From UBA10205 sp964373815 (GTDB lineage Archaea > Iainarchaeota > Iainarchaeia > Iainarchaeales > Iainarchaeaceae), in the NCBI GenBank assembly GCA_964373815.1, contig CAYJWI010000001.1:1-64000 (forward strand): DNA of 64,000 nucleotides, written 5' to 3'. The position numbers were made by a program, and so were the translations under genes. The notes beneath the pieces are model-generated. The model had not been told where the DNA came from. It searched no databases and saw nothing but the letters and a program-made list of their open reading frames with translations. Below, one piece after another: positions 1 through 7,914 of the stretch (position 1 is its first letter; every line of letters starts with the position of its first letter).

Positions 1-350
1 TAGTTGGGTTAAGAACGGTGCGAGCCAGTTTGGTTACTATCTGTTGGAGTTGTCGAGTGTCTGAGGGGAAGGAGCACTGAGTACGAGAGGAACGGTGCTT
101 CGTGGCCACTTGTACGCCAGTTGTCTGACAAGGCATCGCTGGGTAGCAACGCCATGGCTTATAAGAGCTGAAAGCATCTAAGCTCGAAGAAGCCCCTGAA
201 AAGAGACACTCATTCCCAAAACTCCGTTTGTAAAATTTCGGAGGCTAGGGACAAGGGCTCCGTTAAAAGAGCGGTTTGATAGGCTGGTGGTGTAAGCATC
301 AAGCTCACGCGAGATGTTAAGCCTACCAGTACTAAGCGCCCGAGAGAGCT
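1..350 (+). rRNA. 23S rRNA, 3' end (partial)
   Basis: The window opens inside the large-subunit rRNA. The universally conserved sarcin-ricin loop AGTACGAGAGGAAC lies at 80-93, the site where elongation factors contact the ribosome. The sequence continues through the last helices to about 345-355; the exact mature end cannot be fixed by eye. No 5S rRNA or tRNA follows directly. A pyrimidine/purine hairpin element begins about 20 bases later and could act as terminator. Confidence 0.95.
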
Positions 351-371
351 CTTAAACCGGGTTTCATGTCA

Positions 372-427
372 CCTTTTTTCTTTTCTTTGGAAGAAAAGAA
401 AAAAGCTGAGCCAAAAAAGAAAAGAAC
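372..427 (+). repeat. Stable-RNA-associated hairpin element, copy 1
   Basis: This is a pyrimidine arm (CCTTTTTTCTTTTCTTTGG), its purine complement, a short GCTGAGCC spacer and a second copy of the purine arm. The layout is A / A' / spacer / A'. The same layout recurs after RNase P RNA, next to tRNA-Leu and next to two tRNA-Ser genes. Here it follows the 23S rRNA, where its T-run may terminate transcription. Confidence 0.7.
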
Positions 428-586
428 GGCTCGGCTTTACAGGTGAACCAAGAAGAAAAGCGCCAGCTCCGCTGGGCTTTCATTTTCGGTCCAATGCACG
501 GCAAATTTTATTTTTTTAATGGCTCAGCCGCAAGGCCGGCGCATATTTTTTGTCTGCCAGATTTTTCATTTTCTTTGTTTTCTCCA

Positions 587-1141
587 CTACTTAATTTTTC
601 TTTTCTTCCAGCGCTTCCCGAGCAGCATCGGCACTACAAAGTCCGCCGGTGCTGCGAGTTTTGCCCTGCCCAGGTTTTTTAGGTTGACCCATTTCATCCG
701 CTTTACTTCGTGATGGGGTTCAGGATGCCCATTTTGCTTGAGTTGCGCAACGAATACCTTATGGAATTCCGGGGCCGGCTCTCCTTTGCGCCCTTTCTTT
801 ATCAAGTGGTCCGAGTGCCACTGAACTCCAGCAATCTTTACATTTTTTCCAATTTCCTGCCTCCTCTCCCTCACCACCGTGCTTTTTAGGCTTTCATTTT
901 TTTTCGCCTTGCCTCCTGGAAGGTTGAAAGGGTGGCCCCTCTTTGCAACTACAAGAACGCCCCTTGAAGGGTCGATTATTGCAATCCTCGCGTGCCTTTT
1001 TATTGCAAGGGTTTTTTCCGGGGCTGGCTTTGGGAGTTTTGCTTTTTTTGGAAACCCAGGATGTATGGGCAGAAAACCACCTTTTGTGCCAAAATAAAGG
1101 CTTTCCGGATTTATAAACCCGCTAGCCTTAAAAACCCTCAA
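587..1141 (-). CDS. Nudix-family hydrolase, degenerate Nudix box
   Basis: Nudix enzymes cleave nucleoside diphosphates linked to another moiety, using Mg2+ held by the box G-x5-E-x7-REuxEExGu. The sequence reads LPGGKAKKNE then RERRQEIG: spacing is exact, but the first Glu of EE is Gln and two hydrophobic positions are Arg and Lys. Catalysis may be weakened. The open frame extends to 1222, but that would put the start inside the RNase P RNA gene on the other strand. There is no internal ATG, so a TTG at 1141 is proposed (185 residues). The C-terminus is very basic. The family call is fair; substrate is unknown. Confidence 0.6.
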   Translation of the reverse strand: MRVFKASGFINPESLYFGTKGGFLPIHPGFPKKAKLPKPAPEKTLAIKRHARIAIIDPSRGVLVVAKRGHPFNLPGGKAKKNESLKSTVVRERRQEIGKNVKIAGVQWHSDHLIKKGRKGEPAPEFHKVFVAQLKQNGHPEPHHEVKRMKWVNLKNLGRAKLAAPADFVVPMLLGKRWKKRKIK

Positions 1142-1154
1142 ATGGGCATTATGT

Positions 1155-1490
1155 ATTGGGTAGCAGGCGACCGGCCGTCGGTATCCCTCCGGGGACGCTG
1201 AGGAAAGTCCGCCCACATGCAAAACAGACGCGCAGAGATGCGGCCTGGGGAAACAGAAACGATACCCTTAGCTTGAATGCGAACGTAGGTGAGCAAGTTC
1301 AACCCTGTGTTGAACGCTCTGCCGCCGCGAGCATGGCGGCGAGGGATGAAACGAGCCCCAGAATGTGCAACCCCAAAATGGGGGCTTAGTCGAATGCCGG
1401 TGAGGGCAGTTCCGCAAGGAATAGAAACCCTTGAACGTTAATGGGTTTTCAAGCCCGGAACAGAAGGCGGCTTACGTCCTGCAACCCAAT
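1155..1490 (+). ncRNA. rnpB: RNase P RNA
   Basis: This is the catalytic RNA that removes 5' leaders from pre-tRNAs. The ends pair (ATTGGGTAGCAGG at 1155 with CCTGCAACCCAAT ending 1490) to form P1. The conserved blocks are in order: GAGGAAAGTCCGCCC near 1199, ACAGAAACGATACCC near 1253, and AGAAGGCGGCTTACG near 1462. Size and blocks fit an archaeal type A molecule. The Nudix gene is divergent on the left and a hairpin element follows on the right. Confidence 0.95.
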
Positions 1491-1545
1491 TTTTTTCTTT
1501 CTCTTTGAAGAGAAAGGAAAAAGATTAATCAAAAAGAAAGAGAAT
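1490..1545 (+). repeat. Stable-RNA-associated hairpin element, copy 2
   Basis: The layout matches copy 1: TTTTTTCTTTCTCTTTG, its purine complement, GATTAATC, and a second purine arm AAAAAGAAAGAGAA. It starts directly at the end of the RNase P RNA, so its T-run is a plausible terminator for that gene. Confidence 0.7.
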
Positions 1546-1605
1546 AAAACTTGGGCTAATTAAGATTGCTGAAAAGTCGGCCTAAAAAATCAGGCTCAGA
1601 AAATT

Positions 1606-1800
1606 CTATCGCTTCACCCTTCTGAAAAGTCCGGCGCGTACGTTTCTCTTTGCTTGCTCCCTAAGTTCTGCTGAATGCATGAACTGGGCTGTATCTTGCC
1701 TTGCTCTCCTTGCCCTCTTTGCCACAACAGCAGGGTGTGTAAAAGGATTTGCCGGAAACAGTGCTAACTTGGCTCTTGATATTAATCTCCTCAAACCCAT
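1606..1800 (-). CDS. Small basic hypothetical protein (64 aa)
   Basis: No family is recognised. It is rich in Arg and Ala and strongly basic, which would suit an RNA- or ribosome-associated peptide; that is only inference from composition. It is divergent from alaS, with 86 bases between the starts, and lies downstream of the RNase P hairpin element. It does not overlap any other confident gene. It could still be a chance frame. Confidence 0.35.
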   Translation of the reverse strand: MGLRRLISRAKLALFPANPFTHPAVVAKRARRARQDTAQFMHSAELREQAKRNVRAGLFRRVKR

Positions 1801-1886
1801 TCTCTTGCCTCTTTGGTAAACTAAAGATTTCCCCGCTATTTAAGCTTTTGCTCCCTTTTAAATTTCTTTTCCCCTTCCCTTATTTC

Positions 1887-4421
1887 ATGATAACAGACAA
1901 GGAGGTAAAGGCCGAGTACAAGAAGAAGGCCTCGCAAGAGCCGGAGAAGAACTACCCTGTCGCAAAGCTTCAAGCCCACGGGTTTAGCCGCAAAAAGTGC
2001 ACGGAGTGCGCAAAGCACTTCTGGTCGCAAGATGAGGGGCGGAAGGTGTGCGGCGAGAGTGCCTGCTCGGGCGGCTACTCGTTCATCGGCAACCCTCCCG
2101 CAAAAAAGGGCTTCACTTACCTCGAAACCTGGGGCGCGTTCAAATCACATTTCAAAAAGCTCGGGTATTACGAGTACAAGCGCTACCCCGTGGTCGCGCG
2201 CTGGAGGCCTGACGTTTACTGGGTCGCGGCATCGGTCTACCCTTTCCAGCCATACGTAGTAAAGGGCGAGATAAAGCCCAAGAGCAACGCTGCCATCATA
2301 CCGCAGCTCTCCTTGCGCTTCAATGACATAGACAATGTCGGCATCACGGGCTCGCACTACGTCTGCTTTGACATGCTAGGCCAGCTCCACTTCGAGCAGG
2401 CAAAGGATTATGACATGGCAAGGTACTGGGAGGAATATTTCCAGTGGATAGTGAAAGGCATGGGCATACCTGAAAAGGAGCTCGTGGTGCACGAGGACGC
2501 ATGGGCTGGCGGTGGCACTTTCGGCCCGTGCATGGAATTCTTTTCGCGCGGAATGGAGATTGGAAACCAGGTCTACATGCAATACGAGCAGACAGAAAAC
2601 GGCTACAAGGAGCTCGAGATAAAAGTGCTGGACATGGGCCAGGGCCACGAGCGCGTCCCATGGCTCACCACCGGAAAGAGCAACAGCTACGAAACCACTT
2701 TCCCGGGCGTTGCGAAAAAACTCTACTCCGCAACCGGCTACAAGCCGGACGAGGAGCTCATGCAGCGGTTCCTCCCATACTCGGCGCTGCTGAATGTCGA
2801 CGAGGTCGATGACATTGAAAAGGTCTGGGCCAAAATAGCGAAGGCGCTCAAGATGGATGCAAAGGAGCTCAAGGGAAAAATCCTCCCCCTCGCCGCGCTC
2901 TACAGCGTAGGCGAGCATTCGCGCGCCGCGCTTGTCGCATTGCATGACAATGCGCTTCCCTCGAATGTGGGCGGAGGCTATAACTTGCGCATAATCCTTC
3001 GCAGGGCGCTCGGCTTCATTGACGATTATGGATGGGGCATAGGCCTCCCGGAGCTCGCGGAGGAGCACGCGAAGTTCCTAAAGCCCATGTACCCAGAGCT
3101 TTCCGAGAACCTTGGCAATGTTTCAGTGATACTCGAAAATGAAAAGAAGAAGTTCGCCGAGAACAAGGCGCGCTCGAGGCAGATAATAACAAATTTCATT
3201 TCGAAAAACAAGGGCGTTTCCCTCGACTCCCTTGTCGAGCTATACGACAGCCACGGCGTGCGCCCGGAGCAGGTAAGGGCCGAGGCGCACTCGCAAGGGC
3301 TCGATGTAGGCGTCCCTGAAGATTTTTATGCAAAGGTCGCCGAAAGGCACGAGAAGAAGGAGCACGCAGCCTCAACTAAAAAAGACTTCAAGCTCAACCT
3401 TGGAGGTGTCCCCCAGACGAAAATACTTTACTACGGTGACTGGAAGCTTAATGAGTTCGATGCGAATGTGGTTTGGAGCTCTGGGGAAAACCTCGTTCTC
3501 GACCAGACCGCGTTCTACCCGACTTCGGGTGGCCAGATACACGACCTCGGGGAAATAAACGGCGCAAAGGTCCTCGATGTCTTCAAGCACGATGGGATAA
3601 TAGTGCACAAGCTCGAGAAGAACGGTTTCTCTGTGGGGCAGAGCGTGCACGGGAAGATTGATTTCGAGCGCAGGAAACAGCTCATGCAGCACCACTCCTC
3701 CGCGCACCTCGTAAACCTCTGCGCCGCAGAAGTGTTGGGGCCGCATGTCTGGCAGGCCGGCGCTGCAAAAACCCTCGAGAAAGGGCGCCTTGATATCACC
3801 CATTACGAACTTCTTACTGATGGGCAGCTCTCAAGTATCGAGAAGTGCTGCAATGAAAAAATAAAGGAGGATTTGCCCGTGAGAAAGGAAATCCTCCCCC
3901 GCGAAACAGCGGAGGAGAAATACGGCATGCACATCTACCAGGGCGGGTTTGTCCCGGGCAGGAACCTGCGCATTGTCACAATCGGCAGCGATGTCGAGGC
4001 CTGCGGAGGGACGCATGCGAATTCCCTTGCAGACCTAGAAGAGCTCAAAATCATAGGCTCGACAAAAATACAGGATGGAGTGGTAAGGATTAATTATGTC
4101 GCGGGCAAGGCCGCGAAATCGGAAAAGGCCGGGGCGCAGGAATTGCTCGTGGAAGTTGCAGGAATTCTCGGTGTGAAGCCTTCACAGGTCCCATCCCGCG
4201 CCGAGGAATTGTTCTCGAAGTGGAAAATTGCGCGCAAGGCGGTGCAGAAGAATGACAAAACGGCGAACCTTTTGCTCTCCGCGCTCGCGGAAGAGAAGGG
4301 CTCTGCCGAAGAGCTGCTCTCAAAAGCCGCGAAGGCTTTTTCAACGCAGCCGGAGCACCTGCCCCGCACAATCAAGAGGTTTCTCGATGAGCTTGCTGAA
4401 ATGAGAAAGAAGCTTGGCTAG
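1887..4421 (+). CDS. alaS: Alanyl-tRNA synthetase, archaeal type
   Basis: It charges tRNA-Ala and edits Ser/Gly mischarging. About 844 residues. The N-terminal Cys motifs (CTEC...CGESAC) are typical of archaeal AlaRS. The class II catalytic core follows. The editing domain shows HHSSAH near residue 600 and CGGTH near residue 704, the zinc-site residues of the family. A C-terminal oligomerisation region ends the protein. The frame is open from 1749, but the ATG at 1887 fits the family N-terminus. A TATA-like GCTATTTAAGC lies about 45 bases upstream. It overlaps the convergent methyltransferase by four bases. Confidence 0.95.
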   Translation: MITDKEVKAEYKKKASQEPEKNYPVAKLQAHGFSRKKCTECAKHFWSQDEGRKVCGESACSGGYSFIGNPPAKKGFTYLETWGAFKSHFKKLGYYEYKRYPVVARWRPDVYWVAASVYPFQPYVVKGEIKPKSNAAIIPQLSLRFNDIDNVGITGSHYVCFDMLGQLHFEQAKDYDMARYWEEYFQWIVKGMGIPEKELVVHEDAWAGGGTFGPCMEFFSRGMEIGNQVYMQYEQTENGYKELEIKVLDMGQGHERVPWLTTGKSNSYETTFPGVAKKLYSATGYKPDEELMQRFLPYSALLNVDEVDDIEKVWAKIAKALKMDAKELKGKILPLAALYSVGEHSRAALVALHDNALPSNVGGGYNLRIILRRALGFIDDYGWGIGLPELAEEHAKFLKPMYPELSENLGNVSVILENEKKKFAENKARSRQIITNFISKNKGVSLDSLVELYDSHGVRPEQVRAEAHSQGLDVGVPEDFYAKVAERHEKKEHAASTKKDFKLNLGGVPQTKILYYGDWKLNEFDANVVWSSGENLVLDQTAFYPTSGGQIHDLGEINGAKVLDVFKHDGIIVHKLEKNGFSVGQSVHGKIDFERRKQLMQHHSSAHLVNLCAAEVLGPHVWQAGAAKTLEKGRLDITHYELLTDGQLSSIEKCCNEKIKEDLPVRKEILPRETAEEKYGMHIYQGGFVPGRNLRIVTIGSDVEACGGTHANSLADLEELKIIGSTKIQDGVVRINYVAGKAAKSEKAGAQELLVEVAGILGVKPSQVPSRAEELFSKWKIARKAVQKNDKTANLLLSALAEEKGSAEELLSKAAKAFSTQPEHLPRTIKRFLDELAEMRKKLG

Positions 4422-5077
4422 CCTTGCCTTGGTTTTCTGGTTGCCATAAGGACAAAATATTTGTCAGGGCTCCAATCCACTTCCTTTTTTACAAGAGTTA
4501 CCAGAAAACCCTTTTTCTCGAGCGCTTCTGCCATTGGCTGGTAATTTACAAGCGTGCCTCTGTAAATAGGCCCCGGCATTCCTTGCGGATAGACCGTGTC
4601 ATGCCTGTCAACGATGAAAAGCGATTGTGAATGCTCCGCAAGCTTGTCTAGCACCGCGAGCCTTTCTCTTGGAGGTATGTGGGTGAACACCTCGCACATT
4701 ATGGAAAGCCCAAAGTGTTTTTGGAGTTTTGTTTTCCGGATGTCCCCGTAAATCAGCTCAACTTTCCCAGGCCAGCTTTGGCGTTTTGCCACGCCCATTA
4801 GAAGTCTGGAACTGGCACCTTCATCCGCCTCAATGTAAGTAAAAGATTTGAAAGGCAGGCTCGGCGCAAGGGCTTTGTAAGCAGGCCCAACTTCCAGGAC
4901 ATCAATCCCTGTCGGAATAGGGCACATTTGTTTTAGCTGGCTTTTCACGAAATCTCTTTCCATTCCTGCAAGAGTTCTTGTTTGAATGAGCCCCATAACA
5001 GTAAGCTTTTCCGGCCTGAACCAGTGTTTTATCGCTCCCGGCATTTTTCGCCTTCTTGGCGGCTTTGGCTGGTTCAT
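4418..5077 (-). CDS. Class I SAM-dependent methyltransferase
   Basis: The Rossmann SAM site motif I is seen as DVLEVGPAYKAL near residue 60, with an acidic strand end YIEADEG at motif II and YGDIRK at motif III. The 219-residue length fits a small stand-alone methyltransferase. A very basic N-terminus (PKPPRRRKMPG) could contact nucleic acid, but substrate is unknown. It is convergent with alaS. An alternative start is the Met at residue 12. The fold call is good; the target is undetermined. Confidence 0.75.
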   Translation of the reverse strand: MNQPKPPRRRKMPGAIKHWFRPEKLTVMGLIQTRTLAGMERDFVKSQLKQMCPIPTGIDVLEVGPAYKALAPSLPFKSFTYIEADEGASSRLLMGVAKRQSWPGKVELIYGDIRKTKLQKHFGLSIMCEVFTHIPPRERLAVLDKLAEHSQSLFIVDRHDTVYPQGMPGPIYRGTLVNYQPMAEALEKKGFLVTLVKKEVDWSPDKYFVLMATRKPRQG

Positions 5078-5166
5078 AAAATATTAAACTGCTTGCTCTG
5101 CATTTAAAACCATTCTTTGCCTGTTCTGCAATAAACCTTTAAAACAGTTCCAAAGTGGTTTGTACT

Positions 5167-7857
5167 ATGGGTTCTGATTTCAACGCCATTGCGCAAAAAT
5201 GGCAAAAGCAATGGGCAAAGAAAAAGGCCTTCAGCGCAAAAATGCGCAAGGGTTCAAAAAAGTACTACGTGCTCGAAATGTTCCCCTATCCTTCCGGCAA
5301 GCTGCACATGGGGCATGTGAGGAACTATTCGATTGGCGATTGCATTGCGCGCTTCCGCAGGATGCAGGGCTACAACGTGCTCTACCCAATGGGCTTTGAC
5401 GCTTTCGGGCTCCCGGCGGAGAATGCGGCAATCGAGAACAGGGCGGACCCGAAGGAGTGGACGCTTAAAAGAATAGGTGACATGACAAGGCAGATGCAGG
5501 AGCTCGGGTTTAGTTATGACTGGGACAGGAAGGCAATCACCTGCCTGCCGGAATATTACAAGTGGAACCAGTGGCTCTTCCTCAAAATGCTTGAAAAGGG
5601 CCTGGCTTACAAAAAGGCCGCCAAGGTGAACTGGTGCGAGAAGTGCCACACGGTGCTCGCAAACGAACAGGTTATAGATGGCAGGTGCTGGAGGCACAAG
5701 GAGAGCGAAGTGGCGCAGAAGGACCTCGAACAGTGGTTTTTGAAAATCACCGATTATGCTGATGAACTTCTGGAGGGGCTTGAAAAGCTCGGCCAGTGGC
5801 CGGAGCGCGTGCGCACGATGCAGAGGAACTGGATTGGGAAGAGCACAGGTGTCAACATTTTCTTCAGGCTCAAGGATTCGAAAACTGTCCTTCCGGCATT
5901 CACCACCCGCTGCGATACCATCTACAGCGTCACCTTCATTGCAATCGCGCCGGAAAACCCGCTCGCGCTCGAGCTTGTAAAAGGGACTGATTACGAAGCC
6001 GGCGCAAAGGCATTCATCGCGGATGTTGGAAAGCAGACGCTAATCGACAGGGCGAATGAGGAGAAGGAGAAGGAAGGGTATTTCATAGGCAAGTATGCGA
6101 CAAACCCCGCGAACGGGGAGGAGCTGCCGATCTTCATAGCGAATTTCGCGCTCATGTATGGGACAGGGATTGTTCTGTGCGATGCGCACGACAAGCGCGA
6201 TTTCAGGTTCGCGAAAAAATACAATCTTGCGCTCAAGTTCGTGATAAGCAAGGACGGAAAACCTGTTGATGCTGCCACCGCGCAAGAAGCTTTCACCGAC
6301 GATGGGGTGCTTTTCAATTCCGGCGAATTCAGCGGAATGGGGAACCTGCAGGCATTGCCAAAAATGGCTGAGTGGATTGCAAAGAAAGGCTATGGCGAAA
6401 AAACCACGAATTACAAGCTGCGCGACTGGCTCATCTCGAGGCAGCGCTTCTGGGGAACACCCATACCGGTAATTTACTGCAAGGATTGCGGCATAGTGCC
6501 GGTGCCGCAAAAGGATCTGCCCGTGCAGCTCCCGGGTCCGGAGAAGGCGGATTTCACTTTCGGGGGCAACCCGCTCGAAACTGTGAAGGATTTTGTGAAC
6601 GCGAAGTGCCCGAAATGCAAAAAACCTGCGAGGAGGGAAACCGACACAATGGACACATTTGTCGACAGCTCGTGGTACTATTTGCGCTACTGCACCCCGC
6701 ACGAAAAAAAACTCCCTTTCGCAAAGAAGGAGGCGATGTACTGGAGCCCTGTTGACCAATACATTGGGGGGATCGAGCACGCGATACTTCACCTTCTCTA
6801 TTCGAGGTTTTTTTACAAGGTTTTGCGCGACATAAAGCTCGTGGATTATGGCGAGCCTTTCACGCGCCTGCTCTCGCAGGGAATGGTGCTAAAGGACGGC
6901 GCGAAAATGTCAAAGAGCCTCGGCAACATCGTCGACCCTTCAGGGATTGTCGCGGATTACGGGCCGGACACTGTTAGGGTTTTCATGCTCGGCTCCTCGC
7001 TTCCAGAAAGCGAAATGGACTGGAACGAGCGCGGAGTCGAGTCTGTGCATAAGTTCCTCTCAAAGGCCTTTTCCCTCTTCGAGTCAGCAAAAGGCCGCAA
7101 GAAAAGCGCGCTGCCGAAAAAACTTTCAATCGAGGAAAGGATTGTCCTAAGCAAGACCCAGACAACGATAGCCAAGGTCACAGAGAACATCGGCTCCTAC
7201 AGGTTCAATTATGCGATGGCCGCAATAATGGAGCTCGCGAATTCTCTGGGCAAGTACTCCCAAATAAGCCCCGCGGTGAAAAGGGTTTCGCTCGAGGCGC
7301 TTGCAAAAATGCTCTGCCCCTTTGCCCCGCACATCGCAGAAGAGGCGTGGGGGATGCTTGGCGGAAAAGGCTTCGCTTCCCTTCAAAAATGGCCAAAGCC
7401 GGAGAAAAAATTCCTCGATGGGGATGCAGAGCAGGCGGAGAAGCTCGTCGAGGGCGTGAAAGAGGATGTCGGCCACATAAAAGAGCTCGCCAACATACCA
7501 TCCCCTAAAAAAGTGAGCGTTTTTGTAGCCCCGAAATGGAAGTGGGCCCTGATGCATGAAATAATATACTCTCTCGGAAAGCCGGACTTTGGGGCGGCGA
7601 TGAAAATGGCCATGTCCTTGCCGGATGGGCAGAAGCACTCAAAGGAACTCCCCGGTTTCGTGAAAGCCGTGGTGCAGAAGTTCCATGACCTAAAATCGCT
7701 CAAAAAAACCGACGAGCTGCGCCTGCTCTCCGAATCATCCTCCCTGCTCTCAAAAGAGCTCGGCTGCGAAACAATGGTTATCGATGCGGACAAGGCTCAC
7801 GGAAACGAGAAGGCGCAGAAGGCATTTCCGCTAAAGCCCGCGATACTTGTGGAATAG
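5167..7857 (+). CDS. leuS: Leucyl-tRNA synthetase, bacterial type
   Basis: It charges tRNA-Leu. About 896 residues. The class I signatures are HMGH at residues 47-50, within PYPSGKLHMGHVRNY, and KMSKS near residue 580. The wording around both, including GFDAFGLPAENAA and GMVLKDGAKMSKSLGN, matches bacterial rather than archaeal LeuRS. The CP1 editing insertion lies between. A GTG at 5155 is possible, but a TTTAAAAC box near 5138 places transcription start at about the ATG at 5167, giving a leaderless message. This suggests acquisition from bacteria. Confidence 0.95.
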   Translation: MGSDFNAIAQKWQKQWAKKKAFSAKMRKGSKKYYVLEMFPYPSGKLHMGHVRNYSIGDCIARFRRMQGYNVLYPMGFDAFGLPAENAAIENRADPKEWTLKRIGDMTRQMQELGFSYDWDRKAITCLPEYYKWNQWLFLKMLEKGLAYKKAAKVNWCEKCHTVLANEQVIDGRCWRHKESEVAQKDLEQWFLKITDYADELLEGLEKLGQWPERVRTMQRNWIGKSTGVNIFFRLKDSKTVLPAFTTRCDTIYSVTFIAIAPENPLALELVKGTDYEAGAKAFIADVGKQTLIDRANEEKEKEGYFIGKYATNPANGEELPIFIANFALMYGTGIVLCDAHDKRDFRFAKKYNLALKFVISKDGKPVDAATAQEAFTDDGVLFNSGEFSGMGNLQALPKMAEWIAKKGYGEKTTNYKLRDWLISRQRFWGTPIPVIYCKDCGIVPVPQKDLPVQLPGPEKADFTFGGNPLETVKDFVNAKCPKCKKPARRETDTMDTFVDSSWYYLRYCTPHEKKLPFAKKEAMYWSPVDQYIGGIEHAILHLLYSRFFYKVLRDIKLVDYGEPFTRLLSQGMVLKDGAKMSKSLGNIVDPSGIVADYGPDTVRVFMLGSSLPESEMDWNERGVESVHKFLSKAFSLFESAKGRKKSALPKKLSIEERIVLSKTQTTIAKVTENIGSYRFNYAMAAIMELANSLGKYSQISPAVKRVSLEALAKMLCPFAPHIAEEAWGMLGGKGFASLQKWPKPEKKFLDGDAEQAEKLVEGVKEDVGHIKELANIPSPKKVSVFVAPKWKWALMHEIIYSLGKPDFGAAMKMAMSLPDGQKHSKELPGFVKAVVQKFHDLKSLKKTDELRLLSESSSLLSKELGCETMVIDADKAHGNEKAQKAFPLKPAILVE

Positions 7858-7914
7858 GCTCGAATTTTTAATTGAAATCGCAGTTCAAGCAAGGTTGCAG
7901 GAATTTCCCAAAGC

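Noticed and set aside
372..1545. CRISPR array
   Set aside because: The pyrimidine/purine elements are single, dispersed copies with self-complementary arms and no regular spacers; no cas genes are present.
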